Shown: piece after piece, positions 19,024 through 26,912 of the stretch
Numbering within the stretch: position 1 is the stretch's first letter
How the letters are laid out: each line of letters begins with the position of its first letter
Source: Janthinobacterium sp. GW458P
GTDB lineage: Bacteria > Pseudomonadota > Gammaproteobacteria > Burkholderiales > Burkholderiaceae_D
Length of the DNA: 64,000 nt
Reading direction: 5' to 3'
Assembly (NCBI RefSeq): GCF_002127585.1
Contig: NZ_NEGZ01000003.1
Span: 169,905 to 233,904 of the forward strand
The notes under the pieces: generated by a model
What the model saw: only the letters and a program-made list of their open reading frames with translations
Told to the model about the DNA's origin: nothing
The model's database searches: none
Position numbers and translations under genes: made by a program

Positions 19024-19695
19024 TCAGGCGGGCGCCAGTTCCTGGAAGTAATATGTGGCGCCGCCCAGATCGGCCGGCGCGTCATATTGCAGCACTTGCG
19101 TGCGGCGCAGCGCCACCGGGGCGCTGAAGGCGGGGCCGTCATAGACAAAGGTGTGGAATTCGCCGTTCTCGCCGCAGGCGTCGACGCCGGGCGGCAGGTC
19201 GGCCAAAAAGGCGGCGTCGAATTCGCGCCCGCAAAATTCCCGCGGCAGGTGCCGGCCATTGATGCAGACGACGATGGCCTTGAAGCCGGCGGCGAGGAAT
19301 TCATCGACCAGCGCGCGCCGTTCTTCGCCCCACAGCGGCAGGTGCGCCGTCAGGCCGGCGACCGCGCAGACCTTTTCTTCCCAGTCGCGGTGCGGCTGCA
19401 GGTCGATGTCGCCGAAGATGGCGTGGTCTATGCCCTCGTCCTTCGCCGCGCGCAGCATGGCGATGAACCGTTCTTCATAGCTGGCCCAGCTGGCGTGATA
19501 GCGCTGCAGGCGCGCGCCCAGGCTGGCCGCTTGCGCCTCGAGCAGCTCGGGCGGCACGCCGTGCGAGCGCGACTTGCGGCCATCTTCATCCATGGCCGTG
19601 ATCAGCAGCGGCACGGCCAGGCCGGCGTTGCGCGCGCGCCACAGCGCCAGGCAGGAGTCCTTGCCGCCGCTCCAGGAAATCAGCGCCGTCGTCAT
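19024..19695 (-). CDS. Dph6-like PP-loop ATP pyrophosphatase (diphthine-ammonia ligase family)
   Basis: A 223-residue adenine-nucleotide alpha-hydrolase with the PP-loop SGGKDS at residues 9-14. It matches the Dph6/MJ0570 family, which in archaea and eukaryotes amidates diphthine on EF2; bacteria lack diphthamide, so the bacterial role is unknown, although an ATP-dependent amidation or ligation is plausible. Other family-like stretches are ITAMDEDGRKSRSHGVP and HAIFGDIDLQPHRDWEEKVC. Its ATG overlaps the upstream GNAT stop by four bases, so the two are co-translated and may act on one substrate. Confidence 0.82.
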   Translation of the reverse strand: MTTALISWSGGKDSCLALWRARNAGLAVPLLITAMDEDGRKSRSHGVPPELLEAQAASLGARLQRYHASWASYEERFIAMLRAAKDEGIDHAIFGDIDLQPHRDWEEKVCAVAGLTAHLPLWGEERRALVDEFLAAGFKAIVVCINGRHLPREFCGREFDAAFLADLPPGVDACGENGEFHTFVYDGPAFSAPVALRRTQVLQYDAPADLGGATYYFQELAPA

Positions 19696-20159
19696 GCCGG
19701 TTTCTCCGCGCGCAGCATGTCGACGTGCTGTATGCCGTCTTCGTCATACGGTGCGCTGACGGTGACAAAGCCGAACGACTGGTAGAAGCGCTCCAGGTAG
19801 TGCTGCGCGCCGATGCGGATGGCGTGGCCCGGATGCTGGCGTTCCGCCCGCGCGATGCCCTCAAGCAACAACTGCCTGCCGGCGCCCGTGCTGCGCGCCT
19901 CGGGCGCCGTCAGCACGCGGCCCAGCGACATTTCCACATACTTGGCGCCGGGCGCCAGCACGCGCAGGTAGGCGGCCAGGCGGCGCTGGCCGTCGACCGT
20001 CTGCCAGCCCAGCAGATGCATGGCCTGCTGGTCATGGCCATCGAGATCCGGATAAATGCACTGCTGTTCGATGACGAACACGCGCTGGCGCAAGGCCAGC
20101 ACCTGGTACAAATCGTGGGGGCCGAGTTCGTCGAACGTGTTCCATTGCCAGCTGATCAT
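19692..20159 (-). CDS. GNAT family N-acetyltransferase (ElaA-like)
   Basis: A 155-residue acetyltransferase with the ElaA arrangement: N-terminal LYQVLALRQRVFVIEQQCIY, central YLRVLAPGAKYVEMSLGRVL, then the acetyl-CoA-binding region RSTGAGRQLLLEGI (degenerate Q/RxxGxG/A) and a C-terminal HYLERFYQSFGFV typical of GNAT folds. The acceptor is unknown. It overlaps the following Dph6-like gene by four bases (ATGA). Its own start overlaps, by three bases, a 64-codon ORF that I do not accept as a gene. Confidence 0.87.
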   Translation of the reverse strand: MISWQWNTFDELGPHDLYQVLALRQRVFVIEQQCIYPDLDGHDQQAMHLLGWQTVDGQRRLAAYLRVLAPGAKYVEMSLGRVLTAPEARSTGAGRQLLLEGIARAERQHPGHAIRIGAQHYLERFYQSFGFVTVSAPYDEDGIQHVDMLRAEKPA

Positions 20160-20470
20160 GGGTCATCCTTGATTGAGAGTGGCCGTGATTTTACCGGCTC
20201 CAGGGCGCCAGCGTTGAGCAAGGCGCGCAATTGCGCTTCGGCGCCGGCCTTGGCGGACCAGTTGTCGCTGGCGTACAAGAAAAATAGTGGTTTTGCCGCT
20301 GCTACCGAATTGCAAGTCTTTCCACACAATCTACAGCACGCCGACACCATGCCATATTTGAATGAAAATTATAATTAGGATAACATTCGCGCGGCGGCTT
20401 GCCATCGCTTGTGATTGGTGCATGCACCTGAATGACTTTTATAACGTTCTGCAAAACATACGAGGAAGCC
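20160..20470. other. Intergenic region upstream of PEP-CTERM copy 1
   Basis: 311 bp without a supported gene between two divergent units. The right 170 bp (from 20301, GCTACCGAATTGCAAG) is the start of a tandem duplication: the same 16-mer lies exactly 170 bp ahead of the second copy's ATG at 21462. It contains an AT-rich stretch around 20360-20385 likely to hold the promoter. A 64-codon leftward ORF (20156-20350) lacks a ribosome site and domain features. Confidence 0.6.
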
Positions 20471-21061
20471 ATGAAAAAGAAACTGTTATGTGCCGCTCTA
20501 TTTATTGCCGGAATCTCTTCTGCCCATGCCGATGAGAGGACCTGGAATTTTGTCTATCAAGGCTTCGTCGACGCCGCTACCGGCGTGTTCGATCCCGAGA
20601 TGAAGTACTCGGGCAGTTTCACCGGCGAAGACCGTAATCTGGACGGCATTGTTGCACTTGATGAACTCAGCTATTTCGAATCCCAGGGCCATGACTATGT
20701 GCCTGGAAAAATCATTTCTGGCGGCGGGGGATGCGGCAGTTCCACTCTGCAATGTACAGTATATAGATTCAGTTATGCACTGACGGGGGCACTGTACTAT
20801 TCAGTCGCCACTTTCGGCACTGACGAACTTCGCGTCCATTGGTGGAGTAGCAGCGGTGCTACCCGCAGTTCTTTCAGCGGCGAAGGCGGAAATTCGCGCA
20901 CGGGTGGCGAAGGTTGGTTCTATCGCTATGAATGGTCCGACCGGACGACCTTTACCATCTCTCCGGCGCCAGTCCCGGAGCCAACGGTCGCGTTGATGCT
21001 GCCTGCGGGCTTGGCCCTCCTGTACTTGACACGGGCACGCCGCCGTAAGATTCCTGCCTGA
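20471..21061 (+). CDS. PEP-CTERM sorted exported protein with EF-hand-type loop, copy 1
   Basis: A 196-residue exported protein. Signal peptide residues 1-20 (MKKKLLCAALFIAGISSAHA), a beta-rich body, and a C-terminal PEP-CTERM signal: PVPEP, a hydrophobic helix (LMLPAGLALLYL) and the basic tail RARRRKIPA, which marks it for exosortase/EpsH processing. Residues 54-65 (DRNLDGIVALDE) fit a canonical 12-residue EF-hand calcium loop with Asp1, Asn3, Asp5, Gly6, hydrophobic 8 and Glu12. Two Cys (CGSSTLQC) may form a disulfide. The ribosome site GAGGAAGCC is strong. First of a tandem pair; function unknown, exopolysaccharide or surface association inferred from the sorting signal. Confidence 0.85.
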   Translation: MKKKLLCAALFIAGISSAHADERTWNFVYQGFVDAATGVFDPEMKYSGSFTGEDRNLDGIVALDELSYFESQGHDYVPGKIISGGGGCGSSTLQCTVYRFSYALTGALYYSVATFGTDELRVHWWSSSGATRSSFSGEGGNSRTGGEGWFYRYEWSDRTTFTISPAPVPEPTVALMLPAGLALLYLTRARRRKIPA

Positions 21062-21461
21062 TCCCGCCGTACGGGTCTTACATTGAAGCGCCGGCATTGG
21101 CGCGCTCTCCATCTTGCGCGGCAGATGATGCAGGGCACGGCGAGCGCCAATGTCGAACTTCCCCAGACGATCGGTCTGGCCTTGCATGTACCTTGCACCT
21201 TGCAGCTCACACGTTTGCTCGACGTGGACGAGCCATGCAGTCGTGGATTGCGCAGCTGCGCAGCTGCGCAGGAAGCGCTTTTTTATGTACAGCTACCGAA
21301 TTGCAAGCCTTTTCGCGCACTCTGCAGCAAGCCGAAATCAGGCCGTTTTCTGAAGATCATTGCAATTATGCTAATCTCTTCATGGCGGTTTTGCCGTCAC
21401 TTGTGATTCGGGCATCCACCTGAATGACCCTTGTAACGTTCTACAAAAATATGAGGAAGCC
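21062..21461. other. Spacer between the tandem PEP-CTERM genes
   Basis: 400 bp without a supported gene. It holds a perfect 22-bp palindrome built from TGCGCAGC units (21249-21270), followed by GCGC-AGGAA-GCGC and T6 (ending near 21284), a possible terminator for copy 1. From 21292 onward it repeats the upstream region of copy 1. Its part near 21219-21258 resembles the region after copy 2 (about 22095-22135), so the duplicated unit includes both flanks. Confidence 0.55.
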
Positions 21462-22049
21462 ATGAAAAAGAAACTGTTATGTGCCGCTCTATTTATTGCC
21501 GGAATCTCTTCTGCCCATGCCGATGAGAGAACCTGGAATTTTGTCTATCAAGGCTTCGTCGACGACGCTACCGGCGTGTTCGATTCCAAGATGAAGTACT
21601 CGGGCAGTTTCACCGGCGAAGACCGTAATCTGGACGGCATTGTTGCACTTGATGAACTCAGCTATTTCGAATCCCAGGGCCATGAGTATTTGCCTGAAAA
21701 GATCATTATTGGCAGCGGGGACTGCGGCAGTTCCTATCTTAAATGTACAGTACGTGAATTTAGTTATGCATTGACGGGTAAGCTAAACTTCTCAGTCGGC
21801 ACTTACGGCGCTGACGAAGTTTATGTCCACTGGTGGAGTAGCTCTGCCGATACTGGCTATAACTTCGGCAGTCTAAGCGGCAATACGCATACGGGAGAAA
21901 CTTGGTCAGATCAATATAATTGGTCCGACCGGACGACTCTCACCATCTCTCTGCTGCCAGTCCCTGAGCCGGCGGTCGCGCTGATGCTGCCTGCGGGCCT
22001 GGCGCTCATGTGCTTGGCACGGGTACGGCGCCGTAAGATCCCTGCTTGA
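21462..22049 (+). CDS. PEP-CTERM sorted exported protein with EF-hand-type loop, copy 2
   Basis: A 195-residue tandem paralogue of the gene at 20471. I count four base differences in the first 222 coding bases (changes A to D, P to S, E to K and one silent), after which the two genes diverge strongly until the shared C terminus. Signal peptide, EF-hand loop (residues 54-65, same residues), the Cys pair (CGSSYLKC) and the PEP-CTERM tail (PVPEP, LMLPAGLALMCL, RVRRRKIPA) are all kept. The same GAGGAAGCC ribosome site is used. The conservation pattern suggests export and calcium-loop parts are held constant while the middle varies. Confidence 0.85.
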   Translation: MKKKLLCAALFIAGISSAHADERTWNFVYQGFVDDATGVFDSKMKYSGSFTGEDRNLDGIVALDELSYFESQGHEYLPEKIIIGSGDCGSSYLKCTVREFSYALTGKLNFSVGTYGADEVYVHWWSSSADTGYNFGSLSGNTHTGETWSDQYNWSDRTTLTISLLPVPEPAVALMLPAGLALMCLARVRRRKIPA

Positions 22050-22192
22050 TCAGGCCGGTCTGGCCGCGCATGCGCCGTGCGGCGCGCGCCGTTGATCGAT
22101 GTGGACGGGCCTGGCAGTCATGGATGGCGCACCAGCACCAGTATACATACCTTGCAAGATCCGTCCATTTCCATGGTAGTGCCATGCTCAAC

Positions 22193-22217
22193 CTCCGGCA
22201 GCGTTGCGCTGCCGGAG
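22193..22217. other. Perfect 11-bp stem-loop
   Basis: CTCCGGCAGCG and CGCTGCCGGAG around TTG, 25 bp beyond the ohr stop. No T-tract follows on either strand, so it is not a standard intrinsic terminator; it may still stop or protect the converging PEP-CTERM and ohr transcripts. Confidence 0.5.
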
Positions 22218-22241
22218 CGGATGAAGGACGTTGCCGCCCGA

Positions 22242-22667
22242 TTACACGATCGTCAGGGTGACGTCGATATTGCCGCGCGTGGCGTTCGAGTACGGGCAGA
22301 CGATGTGGGCGGCGGCGACCAGCGCTTCGGCGGCGGCGCGCTCCATGCCCGGCAGCGAGATTTTCAATTCCACTTCGATGCCGAAGCCCGTGTCGATGGC
22401 GCCGATGCCGACGTTGCCTTCGATCGACAGGTCCGCCGGCACGGCGATCTTGTCGCGGCCGCCGACGAATTTCATGGCGCCGATGAAGCAGGCCGAGTAG
22501 CCGGCGGCGAACAGCTGTTCCGGATTGGTGCCCACGGCGCCATTGCCGCCCAGTTCTTTTGGCGTGGTCAGCTTGACGTCGAGTACCTTGTCGGACGACA
22601 CGGCACGGCCTTCGCGGCCCCCGGTGGCGGTAGCTTGAGCACGGTACAGGACTTGTTTGATCGACAT
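22242..22667 (-). CDS. ohr: Organic hydroperoxide resistance protein Ohr
   Basis: Thiol peroxidase that reduces organic and fatty-acid hydroperoxides, cytoplasmic, 141 residues. The two redox cysteines sit in [13 protein letters not shown] and [13 protein letters not shown], the hallmark [11 protein letters not shown] motif of Ohr (as opposed to OsmC); the N terminus [17 protein letters not shown] is also typical. The start ATG is preceded by AAAGGAAACC. No ohrR gene adjoins, but an operator-like inverted-repeat pair lies directly upstream. Confidence 0.95.
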   Translation of the reverse strand: MSIKQVLYRAQATATGGREGRAVSSDKVLDVKLTTPKELGGNGAVGTNPEQLFAAGYSACFIGAMKFVGGRDKIAVPADLSIEGNVGIGAIDTGFGIEVELKISLPGMERAAAEALVAAAHIVCPYSNATRGNIDVTLTIV

Positions 22668-22688
22668 GATGGTTTCCTTTTGGTAGGT

Positions 22689-22716
22689 AAATAGTTGGCG
22701 ACTAAATAGTGTACTA
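22689..22716. promoter_or_regulatory. Candidate OhrR-type operator upstream of ohr
   Basis: Two adjacent dyads, TAGTTGGCGACTA (22692-22704) and TAGTGTACTA (22707-22716), with the direct repeat AAATAGT at 22689 and 22704, begin 22 bp ahead of the ohr start. MarR-family OhrR repressors usually control ohr through such sites; the assignment is by position. Confidence 0.4.
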
Positions 22717-22950
22717 CTTGTTTCATGGGATAGTGTCCCAGGATGCCCGTCTGAAGAAGCAATTCCGGCGTCCATGTGTGCAATATATATCGCGCACTAT
22801 TTAATTGCAAGCGATTTTATTTTCAGGCGATGCGGATTTGTGCTTTATTTTCTTGCCTTTGTCGCCACTATGGGGCTTCCATCGCATAATGGCCACCGCC
22901 GCCGGCGCCGATCGCTATGCTTGGCCCACTTCAATACCCAAGGAAAAATC

Positions 22951-24210
22951 ATGACCAGCCTGTTCTTTATCCTGCGCCTCGCCGCGGCCACGATGCTCAC
23001 CTACATCATCGCCACCGCCCTCCTGGTCGAGAACTTCCTGCGCCATATTTTTGGACACACGGAAGGCTTTTTTGTCATCGTCGGCGCGCTGCTGGCCGGC
23101 ACCGTCATCACGAATGCGTTTTCGCACGTGCGGCGCGTGCGCCTGATCGCCGGCGCCGTCAATGCCGGCACCCTGTCGAGCCGCCAGCGGCGCCAGATCG
23201 AGATTCCGTTCGAGGCCGGCGAAGCGTTCGACATGGTCGACGCGGCCATCCGCGAACTGCCGGGCAGCGAAGTGGTCGAGAGCGCGCGCGACAGCCTGCA
23301 GGTGCAGGCGCGCGTGCGCCGCGCGGCGCCGTACACGGACACGGGCTTGCCGCGCATGCGTTTTTTGGGTTTCCTCGAGCCGCGGCCGAACCAGATCCTC
23401 GCCACCGTCACGCCGAATGGCGAGGCAGGCAGCGTGACCCTGATCTGCGAGCCGTCGCGCAACGCCTGGACCGACTGGTTCCTCGTCGACCATGGCAGCA
23501 ACCTGGAAAACGCGGAAGCGGTGACGCGGGCGATGACGCGCCGCGTGGCGCAGCGCCGCCGCGGCGAGCAGGCCGAGGCGCGCCAGACGGTGACGGAAAA
23601 GGAACTGACGGTGGCCAAACTGAGCCTGCTGCATGCGCAGGTGGAGCCGCACTTCCTGTACAACACGCTGGCCAGCGCCCAGTTGCTCACGCGCAGCGAC
23701 CCCGTGCGCGCCGATGAAATGCTGGGCAATCTGATTTTATATCTGCGCCACTCGCTGCCGCGCACGGAGCAAGCCATGTCGACCCTGGGCACGGAACTGG
23801 AACGGGCGCGCGCCTACCTCGACATCCTGAAAATCCGCATGGGTGAGCGCCTGAACCTGCAGATTGAGGTACCGCAATACCTGCGCCAGGTGGAACTGCC
23901 GCCGATGATGCTGCAAACCCTGGTGGAAAACGCCATCAAGCATGGCCTGGAGCCGAAAAGCGGCGGCGGCACCATCTGGATCATGGCGCGCAGCGGCAAC
24001 GGCACGGTGATCGTCACGGTGGCCGACGACGGCAAGGGGCTCAGCGACGACGGCGCCGGCACGGGCATCGGCCTGCGCAATGTGCGCGAACGCCTGCGCC
24101 TGACCTACGGCAATGCCGCCGCGTTTGCCATCGTCGCCAATTTCCCCGATGGCGTGACGGCCACCATCACGGTGCCGGACAGCTCGGCGCAAGGAGTGTC
24201 ATATGGCTAA
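22951..24210 (+). CDS. LytS/YehU-family sensor histidine kinase
   Basis: Membrane kinase of 419 residues with two N-terminal helices (residues about 5-25 and 40-57), a non-annotated middle region of about 150 residues, and the His_kinase domain of the LytS type: phospho-acceptor His234 in VEPHFLYNTLASAQLL, the N box in LVENAIKHGLEP and the glycine box DDGKGLSDDGAGTGIGLRN. AAGGAAAAATC precedes the ATG. It overlaps the following response regulator by eight bases. The stimulus is unknown. Confidence 0.9.
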   Translation: MTSLFFILRLAAATMLTYIIATALLVENFLRHIFGHTEGFFVIVGALLAGTVITNAFSHVRRVRLIAGAVNAGTLSSRQRRQIEIPFEAGEAFDMVDAAIRELPGSEVVESARDSLQVQARVRRAAPYTDTGLPRMRFLGFLEPRPNQILATVTPNGEAGSVTLICEPSRNAWTDWFLVDHGSNLENAEAVTRAMTRRVAQRRRGEQAEARQTVTEKELTVAKLSLLHAQVEPHFLYNTLASAQLLTRSDPVRADEMLGNLILYLRHSLPRTEQAMSTLGTELERARAYLDILKIRMGERLNLQIEVPQYLRQVELPPMMLQTLVENAIKHGLEPKSGGGTIWIMARSGNGTVIVTVADDGKGLSDDGAGTGIGLRNVRERLRLTYGNAAAFAIVANFPDGVTATITVPDSSAQGVSYG

Positions 24211-24985
24211 CCCTGAAATGACGTGCGTCATCGCCGAAGATGAAATCCTGCTGCGCGACGCGCTGGTGGCCCTGCTGGCCGAAGAGTGGCCGGCACTGCG
24301 CATCGTTGCCGCCTGCGACGACGGCGGCACGGCGCTTGAGGCCATCGCCACGCGCCAGCCCGACGTCGCCTTCCTCGATATCCGCATGCCGGGCCTGACG
24401 GGGCTGGAAGTGGCGGCCGGCGTGCTGGAAGCGAGTCCCGCCACGCAGGTGGTGTTCGTCACGGCCTATGACCAGTACGCGATCGACGCCTTCGACAAGG
24501 GCGCCGTCGATTATTTGTTGAAACCGATCGTCCGCGAGCGCCTGCAGGCAACCCTGCAGCGCCTGCAGGCACGGGCCGGCAAGACCCGGGCGGGCGACGG
24601 CGCGCTGGCCGGCTTGCTGCAGCAGTTGACGAGCGCCTTGCCGGCGGCCGCCAAGTCGCCGCCGCTGGTGTGGCTGACGGCCAGCAGCGGCAAGGATACG
24701 CGGCTGATCATGGTGGAAGACATCGCCTATTTCCAGTCCGACACCAAATACACGGCCGTCATGACGGCGGACGGGGAGGCGCTGCTGCGCAAGCCGATCC
24801 GCGAACTGCTCGACGTGCTCGATCCGGCCATCTTCAAACAGGTCCACCGCTCCACCATCGTCAACATGAAGATGGTGGCGTCGGTGACGCGCGACGAGGT
24901 GGGACGGGGTGCCCTGCGCCTCAAATCGCGGCCGGAAACCCTGGCCGTGAGCCAGCCTTTCATGGCCTTGTTCCGCACTATGTAG
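24203..24985 (+). CDS. LytTR-family response regulator
   Basis: Partner of the overlapping kinase. Residues 1-120 form the receiver (acidic E12/D13, phospho-acceptor D59 in FLDIRMPG, Lys in DYLLKPI); residues about 155-260 form a LytTR DNA-binding domain (VEDIAYFQSDTKYTAVM, then FKQVHRSTIVNM). LytTR regulators bind paired short direct repeats. AAGGAG lies seven bases upstream of the ATG, inside the kinase gene. The next gene downstream, 179 bp away, is PEP-CTERM copy 3, a possible but untested target. Confidence 0.92.
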   Translation: MANPEMTCVIAEDEILLRDALVALLAEEWPALRIVAACDDGGTALEAIATRQPDVAFLDIRMPGLTGLEVAAGVLEASPATQVVFVTAYDQYAIDAFDKGAVDYLLKPIVRERLQATLQRLQARAGKTRAGDGALAGLLQQLTSALPAAAKSPPLVWLTASSGKDTRLIMVEDIAYFQSDTKYTAVMTADGEALLRKPIRELLDVLDPAIFKQVHRSTIVNMKMVASVTRDEVGRGALRLKSRPETLAVSQPFMALFRTM

Positions 24986-25045
24986 CCATGATTGCGCGCC
25001 ATTTCAACAATCTCGCGCCTGCTTTTTCATCTCCTCCCTGACCAT

Positions 25046-25080
25046 TGATAATTATCATATTTATATTTAATTATGATAAT
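25046..25080. promoter_or_regulatory. AT-rich dyads upstream of PEP-CTERM copy 3
   Basis: Palindrome TGATAATTATCA (25046-25057) and ATTATGATAAT (25070-25080) in an otherwise GC-rich region, 85-119 bp ahead of the ATG at 25165. They may be a promoter with operator; they loosely resemble Fur-type GATAAT repeats, but the match is partial. Confidence 0.35.
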
Positions 25081-25164
25081 ATTAACATGGCGGCATGCCG
25101 TCAGATGTGATGGGTACGTCTTCCTGAAGCGCTTTTTAACGCTCTGCAAACATATGAGGAAACC

Positions 25165-25746
25165 ATGAAAAAGAACCTGTTGTGCGCCGCATTGCTTGTC
25201 GCCGGAATATCCGCTGCCCATGCGCAGCCGACGACGTGGAATTTTACTTATCAAGGCTTTGTCGATGCGGCTACCGGCGTATTCGATTCCGGCACGAAGT
25301 TCGGGGGCAGTTTTGTCGGGGAGGACAGCAATCTGGACGGCGTGATTGCGTTGGATGAGCTGAGCTATTTCATTACCAATGGCTACCTGTTTTTTCCCGT
25401 CTGGCCAGGCCAATATGGGTGCAATACTTCTTCTTACCTCCGGTGCGACGTCAAGAATTTCAGTTATACACTGACGGGTAAACTTCACTACGAAGCCAGC
25501 ACCAGCGGCAATGACGAAGGTTCCAGGTCCTGGTATAGCGATGCCGTTATCGGCAGTCACTTCCTCAGCGGTGGAGGAGATTTTATGAAGGGCACAAGTT
25601 GGGAACGGCGTTATAACTGGACCGACCAGACGACCTTCACGATTTCTCCGGCGCCCGTTCCTGAGCCAACGGTCGCGTTGATGCTGCCTGCGGGCCTGGC
25701 GCTCATGTACCTTGCGCGGGGACGCCGCCGTAACACTTCAGCATAA
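25165..25746 (+). CDS. PEP-CTERM sorted exported protein with EF-hand-type loop, copy 3
   Basis: A 193-residue paralogue of the genes at 20471 and 21462, more distant in sequence. It shares the signal peptide pattern (MKKNLLCAALLVAGISAAHA), WNF-YQGFVDAATGVFDS, the calcium-type loop DSNLDGVIALDE at residues 54-65, a Cys pair (CNTSSYLRC) and the PEP-CTERM end (PVPEPTVALMLPAG, basic RGRRRNTSA). The ribosome site GAGGAAACC matches the other copies. It lies downstream of the LytS/LytTR pair. Function unknown; its presence implies an exosortase elsewhere in the genome. Confidence 0.85.
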   Translation: MKKNLLCAALLVAGISAAHAQPTTWNFTYQGFVDAATGVFDSGTKFGGSFVGEDSNLDGVIALDELSYFITNGYLFFPVWPGQYGCNTSSYLRCDVKNFSYTLTGKLHYEASTSGNDEGSRSWYSDAVIGSHFLSGGGDFMKGTSWERRYNWTDQTTFTISPAPVPEPTVALMLPAGLALMYLARGRRRNTSA

Positions 25747-25843
25747 GCCCGCCTTGTCCGCTGCGCCGGAAAACGCATCCGGCAGCCTGGGCCGTGAGCC
25801 AGCCGCACACGGCCTTGTTGCACAAACTCATGCCGTCAGACGC

Positions 25844-26887
25844 TTAGTCTGCCGTCTCGAAGCCTTCCAGTACGTTCACCACATTGATGCCGATTTCCTT
25901 CACCGCATAGCCGCCTTCGAGGATGAAGGCGGTGGGCAGGTTCAGATGCGCCAGGCGCTCGCCCACGCGCAGGTAGTCGCCGCTTTGCAGGGCGAACTGC
26001 GACAGCGGGTCGCCGGCGAACGTATCGACGCCGAGCGAGACCACCAGCGCGTCGGGCGCATACATATTGATGCGCAGGCAGGCCGTTTCCAGCGCGGCGA
26101 ACCAGCTGGCCGTGGAACTGCCGGCCGGCAGCGGTAAATTGACGTTGTAGCCGAGCCCCGCGCCGCTGCCCGTTTCATCCGCATGGCCCAGGTAAAACGG
26201 ATATTCGCTGCGCGGGTCGGCGTGGATGGAAGCGAACAGCACGTCGTCGCGTCCGTAAAAGATGCTTTGCGTGCCGTTGCCGTGGTGGTAATCGATATCG
26301 AGGATGGCGACCTTGCGGGCGCCGTCGTCGAGCAGGTGCTGCGCGGCCAGGGCCGCGTTGTTCAGAAAACAGTAGCCGCCAAAGAAATCGCTGCCCGCGT
26401 GGTGGCCGGGCGGGCGCGTCAGGGCGAAGGTGGCCCGCTCGCCCAGGCGCAGCGCGTGGGCCGCGTTGACGGCGCAGTCGGCGCCCGTCTTGGCCGCCGT
26501 CCAGGTGCCGGCCGTCAGCGGCGTGCCGTTGTCCATCGAGTACAGCCCCAGCCTGGCCGTGAAGTTCTCCGGCTCGATATCGCTGCGCAGGGTGCGCACG
26601 GGCCACACGGATGGCAAGGCGTCCTTGCCCGCATTGTCCGGGTCGAGCGCCAGCCAGTCGTGCCAGGCGTGGCGCAGGAAATGCAGGTAGCGGGGCGTGT
26701 GGATGCGTTCGAGCGAGGTCAGCGGCACGCCGTGCGGCGTGACGATGCGGCCCAGGTTGCGCCGCCCCAGCTCGGCCACCACCATGTCGGCCCGTTCCGG
26801 CGTCTCGAAGCAGGGCACCATGGCGCCGCGAAACCATTCGAAGCGGCCCCGGTGCTGGCCGTGCAATTCATTATAGAAGGTCAGCAT
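25844..26887 (-). CDS. Histone deacetylase-like amidohydrolase
   Basis: Zinc-dependent deacetylase of the arginase/deacetylase superfamily, 347 residues. Active-site motifs are RPPGHHAG (paired His), ILDIDYHHGNGTQ (metal Asp and His) and SLGVDTFAGDP (second metal Asp); these match class II HDAC or acetylpolyamine amidohydrolase enzymes, so small acetylated amines or lysines are likely substrates. The start MLTFYNELHGQHRGRFEW is typical for the family; the frame extends upstream into gshA but that extension is not coding. It follows gshA by 25 bp in the same direction, so the two are probably co-transcribed. Confidence 0.9.
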   Translation of the reverse strand: MLTFYNELHGQHRGRFEWFRGAMVPCFETPERADMVVAELGRRNLGRIVTPHGVPLTSLERIHTPRYLHFLRHAWHDWLALDPDNAGKDALPSVWPVRTLRSDIEPENFTARLGLYSMDNGTPLTAGTWTAAKTGADCAVNAAHALRLGERATFALTRPPGHHAGSDFFGGYCFLNNAALAAQHLLDDGARKVAILDIDYHHGNGTQSIFYGRDDVLFASIHADPRSEYPFYLGHADETGSGAGLGYNVNLPLPAGSSTASWFAALETACLRINMYAPDALVVSLGVDTFAGDPLSQFALQSGDYLRVGERLAHLNLPTAFILEGGYAVKEIGINVVNVLEGFETAD

Positions 26888-26912
26888 GGGGGCGCTTTGC
26901 GCAAGGTCAGGC

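Noticed and set aside
20156-20350. 64-codon leftward ORF ahead of the GNAT gene
   Set aside because: It overlaps the GNAT start by three bases, which is attractive, but there is no ribosome site or domain and its upstream part lies in the duplicated PEP-CTERM flank.
25046-25080. Fur box upstream of PEP-CTERM copy 3
   Set aside because: Only partial similarity to GATAAT triplets; kept as an AT-rich dyad, not as a Fur site.
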